Below, piece after piece: positions 45,994 through 55,400 of a stretch of DNA of 64,000 nucleotides. The notes under the pieces are model-generated. The model saw only the letters and a program-made list of their open reading frames with translations. It made no database searches and was not told where the DNA came from. Position numbers and translations under genes: made by a program. Origin of the DNA: Prorocentrum cordatum (Eukaryota; Sar; Dinophyceae; Prorocentrales; Prorocentraceae). Location of the stretch: positions 969,969-1,033,968 of the forward strand of contig CAUYUJ010020726.1 in assembly GCA_963575745.1 (NCBI GenBank), written 5' to 3'. The first letter of the stretch is position 1; each line of letters opens with the position of its first letter.

Positions 45994-46290
45994 GCAGCAT
46001 CAGCATCAACATCAGCATCATCAGCTCATCACCATCACTATCAGCATCAGCATCATCATCAGCATCAGCACCAGCATCAGCATCAGCATCATCATCAGCA
46101 TCATCATCAGCATCATCATCGCCATCGTCAACCTCGCCCTCCTCTTCCTGTCTAATACTCCTCGCCCTCCTCCTCCTAGTCCTTTTCTCCTTCTCCTCTT
46201 CCTCCTCCTCCTCCTCCTTCTCCTCCTCCTCCTGCTCCTCCTCCTCCTCCTCCTCCTCCTCTCTCCTCCTCTCTCCTCCTCTCTCCTCCC
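45868..46290. repeat. (CCT)n, (CAT)n/(CAG)n and second (CCT)n
   Basis: Pyrimidine triplets 45868-45930, then CAT and CAG triplets to 46130, then CCT again 46190-46290. Confidence 0.93.
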
Positions 46291-46529
46291 TCCCCTGCTC
46301 AGCCACGGGGGCCCGAGCTCGGCTCAACTTCGCGTCGCGGGCCCGAGGTTGCTTCTGCTTGCGGCCGCAGCGCCCCGACGCCGATGGCGACGGAGCGCTC
46401 CTGGCGACGCTGTGCGTCCTGCGGGCGCGGCGGCACGTCGCTGCTGGGCATTTGTGGCTGCTCCGCAGGGTGCCGGGGGCCCTGTTCGCTGGGCGTCGGC
46501 CGAGAGATGTTGCGGTCATCTTCCCAGAC

Positions 46530-46690
46530 ATGTTCGCGTCGTGAAGAAATCAGGACGGGAGGCGCTTCCATATTTTCAGCCTCTAGGGGCCCTCGCCTGG
46601 CCCCGGGAGCGTCGAAAAACGACCCAGGATGAAAAAACGGCCCCAGGGAAAGGGTCTGGACTTCCGGGGACGCCGTCCTGAAATATCGGA
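46530..46690 (-). mobile_element. Family-R element, reverse orientation
   Basis: AATCAGGACGGGAGGC, GGGGCCCTCGCCTGGCCCCG, AAAAACGACCCAGGATGAAA and CCCCAGGGAAAGGGTCTGG are the reverse complement of the family-R interior. The end CCCAGACATG is at about 46523-46532. Confidence 0.65.
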
Positions 46691-47029
46691 ACGGCACATG
46701 TCTGGGCTTGGCTATCTTAAGGACACCTTGGCCGTCTTGGAGGCTAATCGTAGCCATCTCGGAGGCCACCTGGGGGGGAGGGGGGGGGGGGCGAAACGGA
46801 ATAAGAAACTGGCATGGCTTGCCGCGCGGCCAGCGGGTTGGGCCGTGACTCGGCGCCCGAGAGGCGCTGCCATCGCCCTCGCCCGTCGCTGGCCCAGCCT
46901 GCGACCCGGACCCTCGACGTCATGTTTTTTCTTTGTTCGTAACGTCGGCCCTCATCCCGAGTTGTTCCTCCCGAGTTGTTGTTCATTGCCCATTCGTTTG
47001 TTCGTCCCGAGTTTGTTCATCCCGAGTAG

Positions 47030-47180
47030 TTCGGTCTCGACCCACTGCCCTGGACGGGCTTTTCATCCTGAGCTGGTTTTTGACGGCCCCGAGGGCTCGT
47101 GAGGGCCCCCCGAGGCCGGAAATGGACAAAAAACTGCCGTCCTGATTATTTTTTAGAACGACGCGATCATGTCTGGGACG
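47030..47180 (+). mobile_element. Family-R element
   Basis: CTTTTCATCCTGAGCTGG, TTTTGACGGCCCCGAGGG, GAGGGCCCCCCGAGGCCGG, CTGCCGTCCTGATTATTTTT, then CGATCATGTCTGGG at the right end. Confidence 0.7.
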
Positions 47181-47404
47181 GGGCCCCCGTCGGCGCCGAC
47201 GGCAGCGCAGGCGCGGCGGCGCTGGCGGCCTTGCCCGAGGTGCGACGCGCGACGACCCTGGCGGTTTGCAGGCGCTCGGCGTGGAGGCGGCCGTGGCGGC
47301 TGGCGCGGGGGCGATATCGAGGCTGCTCCTTCGCTGGGTGTGCCGGCGCTCGCTGGCGTGGGCCTGGAGGTGGCGGGTGGCTTGCCGTGATGGGCCGATT
47401 TCCA

Positions 47405-47530
47405 ACCACCACTGCCATAGGTAGGAGGAGGAGAAAAAGGAGGAGGAGGAGGAGAAGAAAAAGGAGCAGGAGGAGGAGCAGAGGAGGAGGAGGAGGAGGA
47501 GGAGGAGGAGGAGGAGGAGGAGGAGGAGTA
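47405..47530. repeat. (GGA)n tract
   Basis: Purine triplet tract between two family-R elements. Confidence 0.9.
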
Positions 47531-47684
47531 GGAGAGGGAGGGGGACATCCCCATCCTCCCTTCTCTCGCCTCCTACCTCCGGTAGTGGTGGTGAATAAGT
47601 GGCCCATTATGTCGTGCCCCCATTCCCCCCAGACATCCGACAGCTCGAACAAAACTCGATACATGTTTCGCTCGCGCTGCAGAC

Positions 47685-47875
47685 CCAGGCATGCGACGTC
47701 CTTGTTTTTTTCCAGATGGGGCCCCTGGAAGTCCCGATCCTTTCCCCGGGACCGGTTTTTCATCCTGAATCGTCTTTGACAATCCTGGGGCCCGGCGGGG
47801 GCCCCCGGGAGCCGAAAATCGCCAAAAACCTCCCGTCCGGATTTTTTTACGACGCGATCATGTCTGGGGAACCCC
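47685..47875 (+). mobile_element. Family-R element
   Basis: Left end CCCAGGCATGCGACGTCC, interior CCCCGGGACCGGTTTTTCAT, CCTGAATCGTC, GGGCCCGGCGGGGGCCCCCG, AAACCTCCCGTCCGG, right end CGACGCGATCATGTCTGGGG. The two ends are inverted copies (CCCAGRCATG). Confidence 0.75.
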
Positions 47876-48129
47876 CGGGAAGCGAGATGCCCGCGTCTGA
47901 AGTGTGGCTGGGGAGCGCCGGCAGGGCGCTCCTGCCGCAAAGCCGCATTGCAAGACGACTCCTCCGACGCCTGCCGCTGCCCTGCCCGTGGCTGGCGGCC
48001 TCGCCCGTGTCGAGGAGACCTCTTCCTCCTCCTCCTCCTCCCCCTCCTCCTCCTCCTCCTCCTTCTCCTCCTCTTTCATTCTTTTTCCTTAAGAAATACT
48101 TTTTCCCTGTCGCACCCCGAGGCCAGTTT

Positions 48130-48760
48130 TAGGGCGGGCCAGACGTTTCGCCTGAGACTTCCTCACCGTTTATATTTCTGAAGCTTCCAAAATGGCAACA
48201 GTTTCACACATGGAGGGCGGGCGGTTTTCAAAATGTGGCTCTCGCATGAGCGCAGCGCACATTCGTTCTCAAAGCTTGCAAGAACTTTACGGATTCAGGG
48301 CGGTTCCTTTTCAACATGTGGTTCTCGCATTCGCGACGCGCACATTCGTTTTCAAAATTTGCAAGAGCTTCACGGATTGAGGGTGGCTCACGCTCTCGCA
48401 ATAGCGCCGCGCACATTCGCTTATAAATATTGCAAGAGTTTCGCGGGGTCCTATGGCTAGAAATGTTACTTGGGAAGGATTCAAGATTATGCGGGTGCAA
48501 CAATTTGATTGCTTCGCGTTGTTGAAGTCCCCCAAGACGGCGTTCTGGCACGCTTCTTTATCGTCAGGACGCAGCAGTCAGGTTGATCCGTGGCGTGGAA
48601 ATTCTGGGGACAATGTTTTGGCATGCTTCGAGGTCTTCAAACGGTTGTCTTCCAAAGAGGCAGTTCCCTCAATGGAAATGAACCGTTATATGGGCCTATG
48701 AAGAGAGAGCTTGGAGGAAGGGTTAATTCCAACATCGTTGATGACTCTTGGGTTTACACT
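48130..48760. repeat. Composite repeat copy 2
   Basis: Same order as 45490-45840: GGGCGGGCCAGACGTTTCGC, GAGACTTCCTCACC, then three units with TGGAGGGCGG/CAAAATGTGGCT and CGCACATTCG. After 250 bp of additional sequence it ends GAGAGAGCTTGGAGG...CTTGGGTTTACACTGGTCC, directly before a CCT tract. Confidence 0.8.
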
Positions 48761-48764
48761 GGTC

Positions 48765-49075
48765 CTCCTCCTCCTCCTCCTCCTCCTCCTCCTCCTCCTC
48801 CTCCTCCCCCTCCTCCTCCTCATCGTCATCCCTCCTCCTCCTCCTCCACCGCCTCCTCCTCCTCCTCCACCGCCTCCTCCTCCTCCTCCTCCTCCTCCTC
48901 CTCCTCCTCCTCCTCCTCCCCCTCTTCTCCCTCCTCCTCCTCCTCCTCATCCTCTCCTCCTGCTCCTCCTCCTCCTCCTGTGACAGCAATTGAGCAAATG
49001 CGCCTCGAAGCAATATCACTTCAAGCCCTCCTCCTCTTCCTCCTCCTCCTCGTCCTCCTCCTCCTCCTCCTGGGT
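48765..49075. repeat. (CCT)n tract, ~310 bp
   Basis: Interrupted CCT triplets with an intervening ~50-bp unique piece at 48975-49020. Confidence 0.93.
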
Positions 49076-49339
49076 CGCCCAGCTTGTGCGCCATGACTCA
49101 GTCTCCAGCGGTCGTTCGTAACCTGCGGGCACCCACGGAACGCCTTCGGCAAAGGCCGGAAAACCGCCGAGAACCGACAAACACCGACGAACACCTCGAA
49201 CCTCACGCCACCTTCCTGACACGTTTGTCGAGGCGGATCCGGCCGCGGAAACGCGGCCCCAATCAGGCCCAAACAGGACGAGAAGTGCCAGGGAGGGCCG
49301 CCGTTGTCTCGGCTGGCCCGCTCCCTCCTCCTCCTCCTC

Positions 49340-49540
49340 CATGCTGCAGCGCTGGGGTCCGCTGCGGTGCGAAGCAGACGGCGGCGTACGCCCGTGCGCT
49401 CAGCAGGCCGTCCCAGAGGGCCATGCTGCCGAAGGACGCGGCTCGGAAAAAGGGCCAACCACCCGGGGGTGTCCACCCCGCCCTTGTCGCTCCTCGTCAC
49501 CACGGCAAGGCTCTCGTCGCCACGTGCGAGTAACGCCATG
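49340..49540 (-). other. Possible coding exon, unknown
   Basis: The minus frame reads MALLARGDESLAVVTRSDKG, TPGWLALFPSRVLRQHG and GVRRRLLRTAADPSAAAW. Mixed composition makes coding possible, but there is no homologue I recognise and no clear splice context. Confidence 0.2.
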
Positions 49541-49894
49541 ATGAAGAGAGAGAGAGAGAGAGGGAGCTGGACCGCGCGCCATCAGCTACAGGTTGCGAAA
49601 TCAAACCTGGTCGCCCAGGAAAGGCCTGGAGGTAGAGGGGGTCTTCTTATCGCCGTCATGGTTCGTGCTTCGATGATCTGGAGGTTCGGCCGCAGAATGC
49701 AATCGAATCCTCCTCCTCTTGGCGGCGCGCACAAGGGGGTGGAGGGAGGGGGGAGGGCTTCTTAGAAGAAAGCTGCTTCTTAGAAGGCGCCGGCCTTACA
49801 TCTATAGATAAGGCCCGCGCCTTGTAAGAAGCAGGGGTGCTTCTAAGAAACCCTCCCCCTCCCCCCCACCCCCCTTTGCGCGTGGCTGACCCTC

Positions 49895-50234
49895 GTTCTC
49901 CTCCTCCTCCTCCTCCTCCTCCTCCTCCTCCTCCGCCTCCTCCTCCTCCTCCTCCTCCTCCTTCCCCGAGGGAAGCCCCGCCGCCCGAGAGGCCACCCTG
50001 CAGCGGCGGCGGGCGCCTGGCATCGGGCGGGGTCCGAGGGTCGCCCGCGGCGCCGAGCGCGGCGGCCATTGCGGCGAGCTCCTGCGGGCAGCGACGCGCC
50101 GCTCCGCCCCACGGCGACGACAAGGGCGACGACGGCCACGGCGACGACGAGGGCGACGACGACGACGGCGACGGCGACGACGACGAAGAGGATGGCGACG
50201 ACGACGACGAGGATGGCGACGACGACGGCGAGGA

Positions 50235-50267
<33 letters not shown>

Positions 50268-50290
50268 TGGCGACGAGGGCGACGACGAGG
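49895..50290. repeat. (CCT)n tract and (GAC)n tract
   Basis: CCT triplets 49895-49970 and degenerate GAC triplets 50105-50290, with a unique GC-rich piece between. Confidence 0.9.
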
Positions 50291-50339
50291 AGGAGGAGAA
50301 GGAGGAGAAGGAGGAGGACACATTAGGAGAAGAAGGCAG

Positions 50340-50890
50340 GACGAAAGAAAATCCTCACAGGTATATGACGATATCTGGGGTCGCCAGATGTCTAGAGAAA
50401 CTTAGGGAAGCCTCCTCCTCCGTCCCTCCTTCTCTTCCCGTTTCCCCCTTTCCCTTCTCGTCTCCTTCATCTTACTCCTTCTTCCTGCTTCCTCTCACCC
50501 CTCATCCCTCATCCTCTTGCCCCCATCATCCGCCCGCCTCATCCTGCTCCTCATGCGTTCCCTCCTGCCTCTCCCCCTTGTCCCTCCACAATTACACCAT
50601 ATGAAAATACTCTCCCACTTCCCCTGATGGCGTCCCGAAGATATCCGACCCCCCCCGCGTACTGTTTTTTACACACAGGATTCCCGGGAAACGGGTCTTC
50701 GCCTGCGCTTTTTTCAAAATGCTGTTCTCGCTGAGGCGCCGGCCTCATTTCTGCTCCCGAATCGTTCCGAATCGTGCTCCCGCTGCAGCGTGGGCCTCAT
50801 TTTCGGATCGGTGTTTGGCCTCCGTCGTTCAGGATGGCGTTCTCGCCCCAGCGCGGGCCTCTTTCTCGCGCGCCCATCCGCCCGCCACCA
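50340..50890. other. Unassigned sequence
   Basis: Pyrimidine-rich 50410-50600. Short duplicated phrases near 50740-50880 (CGGCCTCATTTCTGCTCCCG, then GGGCCTCATTTTCGGATCGG, CGGGCCTCTTTCTCGCG) indicate a ~60-bp tandem repeat. No gene seen. Confidence 0.4.
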
Positions 50891-50894
50891 CCGC

Positions 50895-51395
50895 GCCGCA
50901 CCACCACCACCACCACCACCACCACCACCACCACCACCACCACCACCACCCACGCACCAGCACCACACCACACCACACCACACCAGCACCAGCACCAGCA
51001 CCACACCACACCACACCACACCACCACAACCACGCACACACGCACGCACGCACGCACGCGCACCACCACCCACTACGCACGCGCGCGCGGAGCCACAGGT
51101 CCGCTACGACACGCGTCCGCGGATAGAGAAAATCAGCGCCATGGTAAGGGATGGGAGGGAGGGGTAGGACGTCAGATATGACGCGAGCGCACCTAGCTTG
51201 TCCCCCTCCCCCTCCCCCTCCTCCCCCTCCTCCTCCTCCTCCTCCTCCCCTCCTCCTCCTCCTCCTCCTCCTCCTCCTCCTTCTCCCCCTCCCCCTCCTC
51301 CTCCTCCTCCTCCTCCTCCTCCGCCTCCTCCTCCTCCTCCTCCTCCTCTCCTCCTCTCTCCTCCTCCTCCTCCTCCTCCTCCCTCCCCCCACATG
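50895..51395. repeat. (CAC)n/(CACAC)n tract and (CCT)n tract
   Basis: CAC triplets 50895-51030, ACGCACGC-type repeats to 51070, then after a short unique piece CCT triplets 51196-51395. Confidence 0.93.
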
Positions 51396-51587
51396 GCACG
51401 ACGACCCGCCCACGCTGCCAACCACAACGACCGCGACGGCCTCCACCACGACGACCACCGTCGCTCCGACCACGACCGAGGACCACGACGACCACGGCGG
51501 GCCCGCGACACCTCGGCGGCGAGGAAAGGCCCGCCCGGCCGTCCCCGAGCCCAGACGTCCGGCTGCTCCGACTCCTTCGGTGCGTTG

Positions 51588-51776
51588 TCGGGGGCGGCGA
51601 AGAGGGGGGTGTCCAAGAGGGGGGTGTGCAAATCATGGCCAGCGGCATGTGCGCGGCCCAGGGGGGGCGCCAGGAACGTAATGAGATAAGAAGAGACGCC
51701 ATGAGATCTGGAGAGATATCATGGCCCCCGCCATGATCTCCCCCCTAGTCATTACCCCCCTTTTGGCCGCCTCCGA
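51588..51776 (+). mobile_element. TIR element, family 3, copy B (189 bp)
   Basis: Begins TCGGGGGCGGCGAAGAGGGG and ends CCCTTTTGGCCGCCTCCGA. Flanked by CGTTG (51583-51587) and CGTGG (51777-51781), a 5-bp duplication with one mismatch. The interior GATATCATGGCCCCCGCCAT palindrome and GTGCAAATCATG block match copies C and D. Confidence 0.85.
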
Positions 51777-51984
51777 CGTGGGCCCCGGAGATCCGGACCA
51801 CTTCGTACAGGGGCCCGACCACAAGAAACCTCCTACAAGAAAGCCATCCCTGAGACCCCAGGATTCCCTTCGACGTAAGGCGTGGGAACGTCGCGCTGTC
51901 CACAGCGAAACCATCGAAACCCGAGACACCCAGGGCACCCTGGAGGCAGGCAGGGTGTTTCTTGGCATGGGTCCCCACTGCAGG

Positions 51985-52098
51985 GCCTGTGTTTCGTCCC
52001 GAGCCGTTTCTCGACGCTGCCGAGGCCCGGCGAGGGCCCCCCTGAGGCCGAAGGCGGCCCCAAACCGCCTGCTCCATTCTTTGTTGGAGCGTCGGATC
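51985..52098 (+). mobile_element. Family-R element, partial, next to the EF-hand exon
   Basis: TTTCGTCCCGAGCCGTTTCT, GCCGAGGCCCGGCGAGGGCC and the right end CGTCGGATCTCTGGGA belong to family R. The right end abuts the coding segment that continues after the EF-hand loop on the minus strand. Confidence 0.55.
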
Positions 52099-52109
52099 TC
52101 TGGGAGGCG

Positions 52110-52190
52110 CGGGGGTCCTCCTCCTCCAAGAAACCGGAGCCGTCCGCGTCCCAGGCGCAGAAGGCGAGCCCGAGGCGCTCCTCTGGCGGG
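52110..52190 (-). CDS. Possible EF-hand exon
   Basis: The minus frame reads EERLGLAFCAWDADGSGFLE followed by EED. This is an entering helix and a calcium loop D-x-D-x-S-G ending E-E-E-D, close to the EF-hand consensus (position 12 is Asp, or Glu one residue earlier). A possible 3' splice site, GAGCCCGCCAG, lies just upstream and a family-R element follows. Upstream is a GTC/GAC repeat, so the rest of the protein is not seen. It could be a chance match in GC-rich DNA. Confidence 0.5.
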
Positions 52191-52194
52191 CTCG

Positions 52195-52445
52195 CCGAGA
52201 TCGTCGCCGTCGAGGTCGTCGTCGCCGTCGACGTCGTCATCGCCGGCGTCCTCGCCGTCGCCAACGGCGCCGGCGGCGTCGCCCGTCGGCGTCGCTGTGG
52301 GCATCGTCGCCTTCGTCGTCTTCGTCGTCGTCGTCGTCGTCGTCTTCGTCGTCGTCATCGTGGTCCTCGTCGTCGTCGTCGTCATCGCGGTCGTGGTGGT
52401 TGTCGTCACCTTCGTCGTCGATGTCGTCATCGCCGCTGTCGTCGT
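52195..52445. repeat. (GTC)n trinucleotide tract
   Basis: GTC/GTT triplets just past the 3' end of the kinase gene. Poly-Val ORFs here are artefacts. Confidence 0.93.
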
Positions 52446-52479
52446 CACTCGAGAGAGGCTGCGTGGCTCGGTTTCGCAG

Positions 52480-55400
52480 TCACGCGCTGACTGGGAATGC
52501 GCCCCATATGCGCTCCAGATATTCCGCCTCGGTGCCCAGGCCCGAGCCACCGTCCAATCTGTGCAACACTGTCGAGGCATGGCTTCTGAGAGTCTTGACG
52601 TTGCCCCACCAGCCCCAGCCGGCCATCCAGCGCGCCAGGTCGCACGCAGCCAGCGTGTACGAATCGCGCAGCGCCTGCACTGTCGGAGGCTGGCCCGTGG
52701 AGAACTCCTCGAGCCTGCGGGCGAGCTCGTGATGATAGTGGTCGAGGTAGGCTTGCTCGTCTATCACATTCAAATCACCCGCTGCGCAGCAGATGCAGTA
52801 GGCAACGTCTTTCGAAGCTGGCGCCTTGCCTGTCCACTGGAAGTCGCAGAAAGCTACCGACCCGTCTGAGTCGAAGAGCACGCTGCGGGCGCCGCGAAAG
52901 ACGACACCGCCAGCGAGGACGGCCCTGGACGCCGTGGCCGCGTTGCAGTGGCGACGACTTTGGGGGGAGCGGCCCACCCCCCCTCCCCCCCAAAATCGCA
53001 CACAAGCCGACACCACCGTCAAGATCCGGACGCGACGTCCATGGCCGACCTCAGTGGCGCTGCCTCGGCTGCGCCCAGTGGGGCGACGGACTCGAGACGC
53101 ACCCACTGCTCCCGTGCCAGGCCCATCCTGAACCCAGCAGCGGTGCATACGCCACGCCCTCCTGGCTGGGCCGGGAGTGCGCACGCATGGCTCCCGGCCT
53201 CAGGGCACGGGCAGGCCACGGGCAACCAAGAGCCCCGCGCCACTGCCACGGAGCGGGTGCGCTGCGCCGAACCCGCGACAGTGGACATGGGGGTCCTGGA
53301 CGCCTACAGGGCCCGAAGAGGGCCACGGAACTGGCACTGCGCTCGAGCCTCGTCCCAGCCCTGCCTGGTCTCCGGGTGCGCCTGCCCAGGGAGCAGCGGA
53401 TCTGTGCGGACCCCGTCGCCCGACGCAGGAGCCACTTCGCCCCCTGCTGAGAGAGAAGCACGACGGCGCTAAGTTCCTCAAAGCATGGAAACCACTCGTA
53501 GAAGCATGGAAACCACTCGTAGATACATAGAGATCACGCGCGGACCCGCCTGCTTTCAGGGACAGCGCCCGGCCGCCCCTGGATTCATCGCGCACCCCAC
53601 GATGCGCATGAACGGTCACCCCAGGCCCCAGGAAATAAGGACCTATCGGTTACCCACCCTGCTCCGGGCGGCCCCCAGAGGGGCCTAGCGCGCCACGGCC
53701 AGTGCTGGGGAGGACCCGTATGGGCACGCACCAGTACGGTCGGACCTGGGCCAGAAAAACATCCTTCAAGAGCACGAGGCCCTCTGTCGGCCAAAGCACA
53801 CAGAGCCCCCAGGAGTACCTACCCTCCCCAGAATCCACAAGAACATCCAACAAGTACGACAATAACACGAAGGCACTCCCCCCCGAGCCGACTTAGATCT
53901 TACACCCCAGTCCGATTGCACTTGGGTCGGTCCAGCGAAGAGCCAACAGCAACAAAAGACTGCATGGGCATTGACTTTCGGAGGTCCGCGCGGACTTCTT
54001 GCATCGGCGCTGGACCCCCCTCCCTGGCGCGCGGAGCGCGCCAGGGGCGGCGCTGAAGAAGCGCCGCCAGGCACCTCCGCGCGCACCTCCGACAGTTTCT
54101 GGTTATGTCCTCTGGGCGACGATCCAAAAACGGCTCGCACACGCGAGAGAGGACCCAACGACCTTGCGCGGTGGCTCACGCGAGCCGCCCGCGCGGCAAG
54201 CCACAGTGGAGACGAGGGCGCTTACGCGCGACCTTACGCGGGCAACTTACACGCCGATGTCGGTAACGATGACCCGTTTTCTGCGTCGCCCATCTGTTTG
54301 GGGAGACCAAAAAGGTACCGATGCCGCTACTCCCTGGGCCTCTCCCAGGGCGCGTTCCGGCCAGGACTCCGAGGCGAACCCAGCGGTGGCGACGAGGGCC
54401 TCCCAGGAGGCCCCTCAAAGGGGAAAACGAGGGAAGGGTAGCGGTGCGGGCACCTGTTCCTCCTCTAGCGTTAGGTCGGACCTGTACCCCTACAGGGGGA
54501 TCTTCGACGAAAAATTAAAAATACCCCACAGATGCCCCAAAAAGGCCAAAACATAATCAAAAAATAGTCCCCCGACTATTTGTTTTTTCAATATTTTTGG
54601 AGTATTTGGAGGATATTTCTTATTTTTCGTCGAAAATCCCCCTGTAGAGGGACAGGCCAGACAGAAGTCTGGCGCTCGTCAGTTGCTCCTCGGCCTTGCG
54701 CGCAGCCGCGCGGTGAATCCTCGCGGCCCCCAGCTGTTAGACGCCTTCGCGTCTCCGTGGCAGACCGTCTGCAGCGCGTCCGCCTGCAGCCGCACGTCCA
54801 GCGCCTCCGCGGCCAGGCGCAGGCGCCTTGGCTGACTGGTAACGAACCCAGGCATGATCACGTAAAACAAAACATCAGGACGGGGGGGCTTTTCGCCATT
54901 CTCGGCCTCGGGGGGCCATCGCCGGGCCCCGGGACCGTCAAGCAACGACTCGGGATGAAAAGCTGGCCCCGGGGAAAGGGTCGGGACTTTCAGGGGCGCC
55001 GCAAGGAACGAATCAGGACGTCGCATGCCTGGGGAGGGTATCCTAGCGTTCTTCGTGTTTGCTGGATGCTGTCGTGTAACAAAAACGACTCGGTAAGAAA
55101 AACGACTCGGTAGGAAGAACCGGTCCTGGGGAAAGGGTCGTGACTTCCAGGGGCCCCGCATGGAACAAATCAGGACGTCGCATGTCCGGGAGAGGACCCC
55201 TGACATCTTTTGGGGGAGGGGACCTAACCCGGACCCCCATCGGGCATGGAACAAATCAGGACGTCGCATGTCCGGGAGAGGGCCCCTGACATCTTCTTTG
55301 AGGAGGGGACCCAGCCCAGACCCCCCTCGGGCAACGGCCACATATTATGACGGGAGGCGTTCGGCCACGTGCTCGCCCTCGGGAGATGCCCGTCCTGGCC

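Noticed and set aside
45813-46544. 243-aa plus-strand ORF
   Set aside because: Its first two thirds are triplet-repeat translation. The end is of mixed composition, but both strands are open and no domain is seen.
46750-46770. Spliced-leader match CGTAGCCATCTCGG
   Set aside because: The match stops after the first part, no ORF follows, and GC-rich chance similarity is likely.
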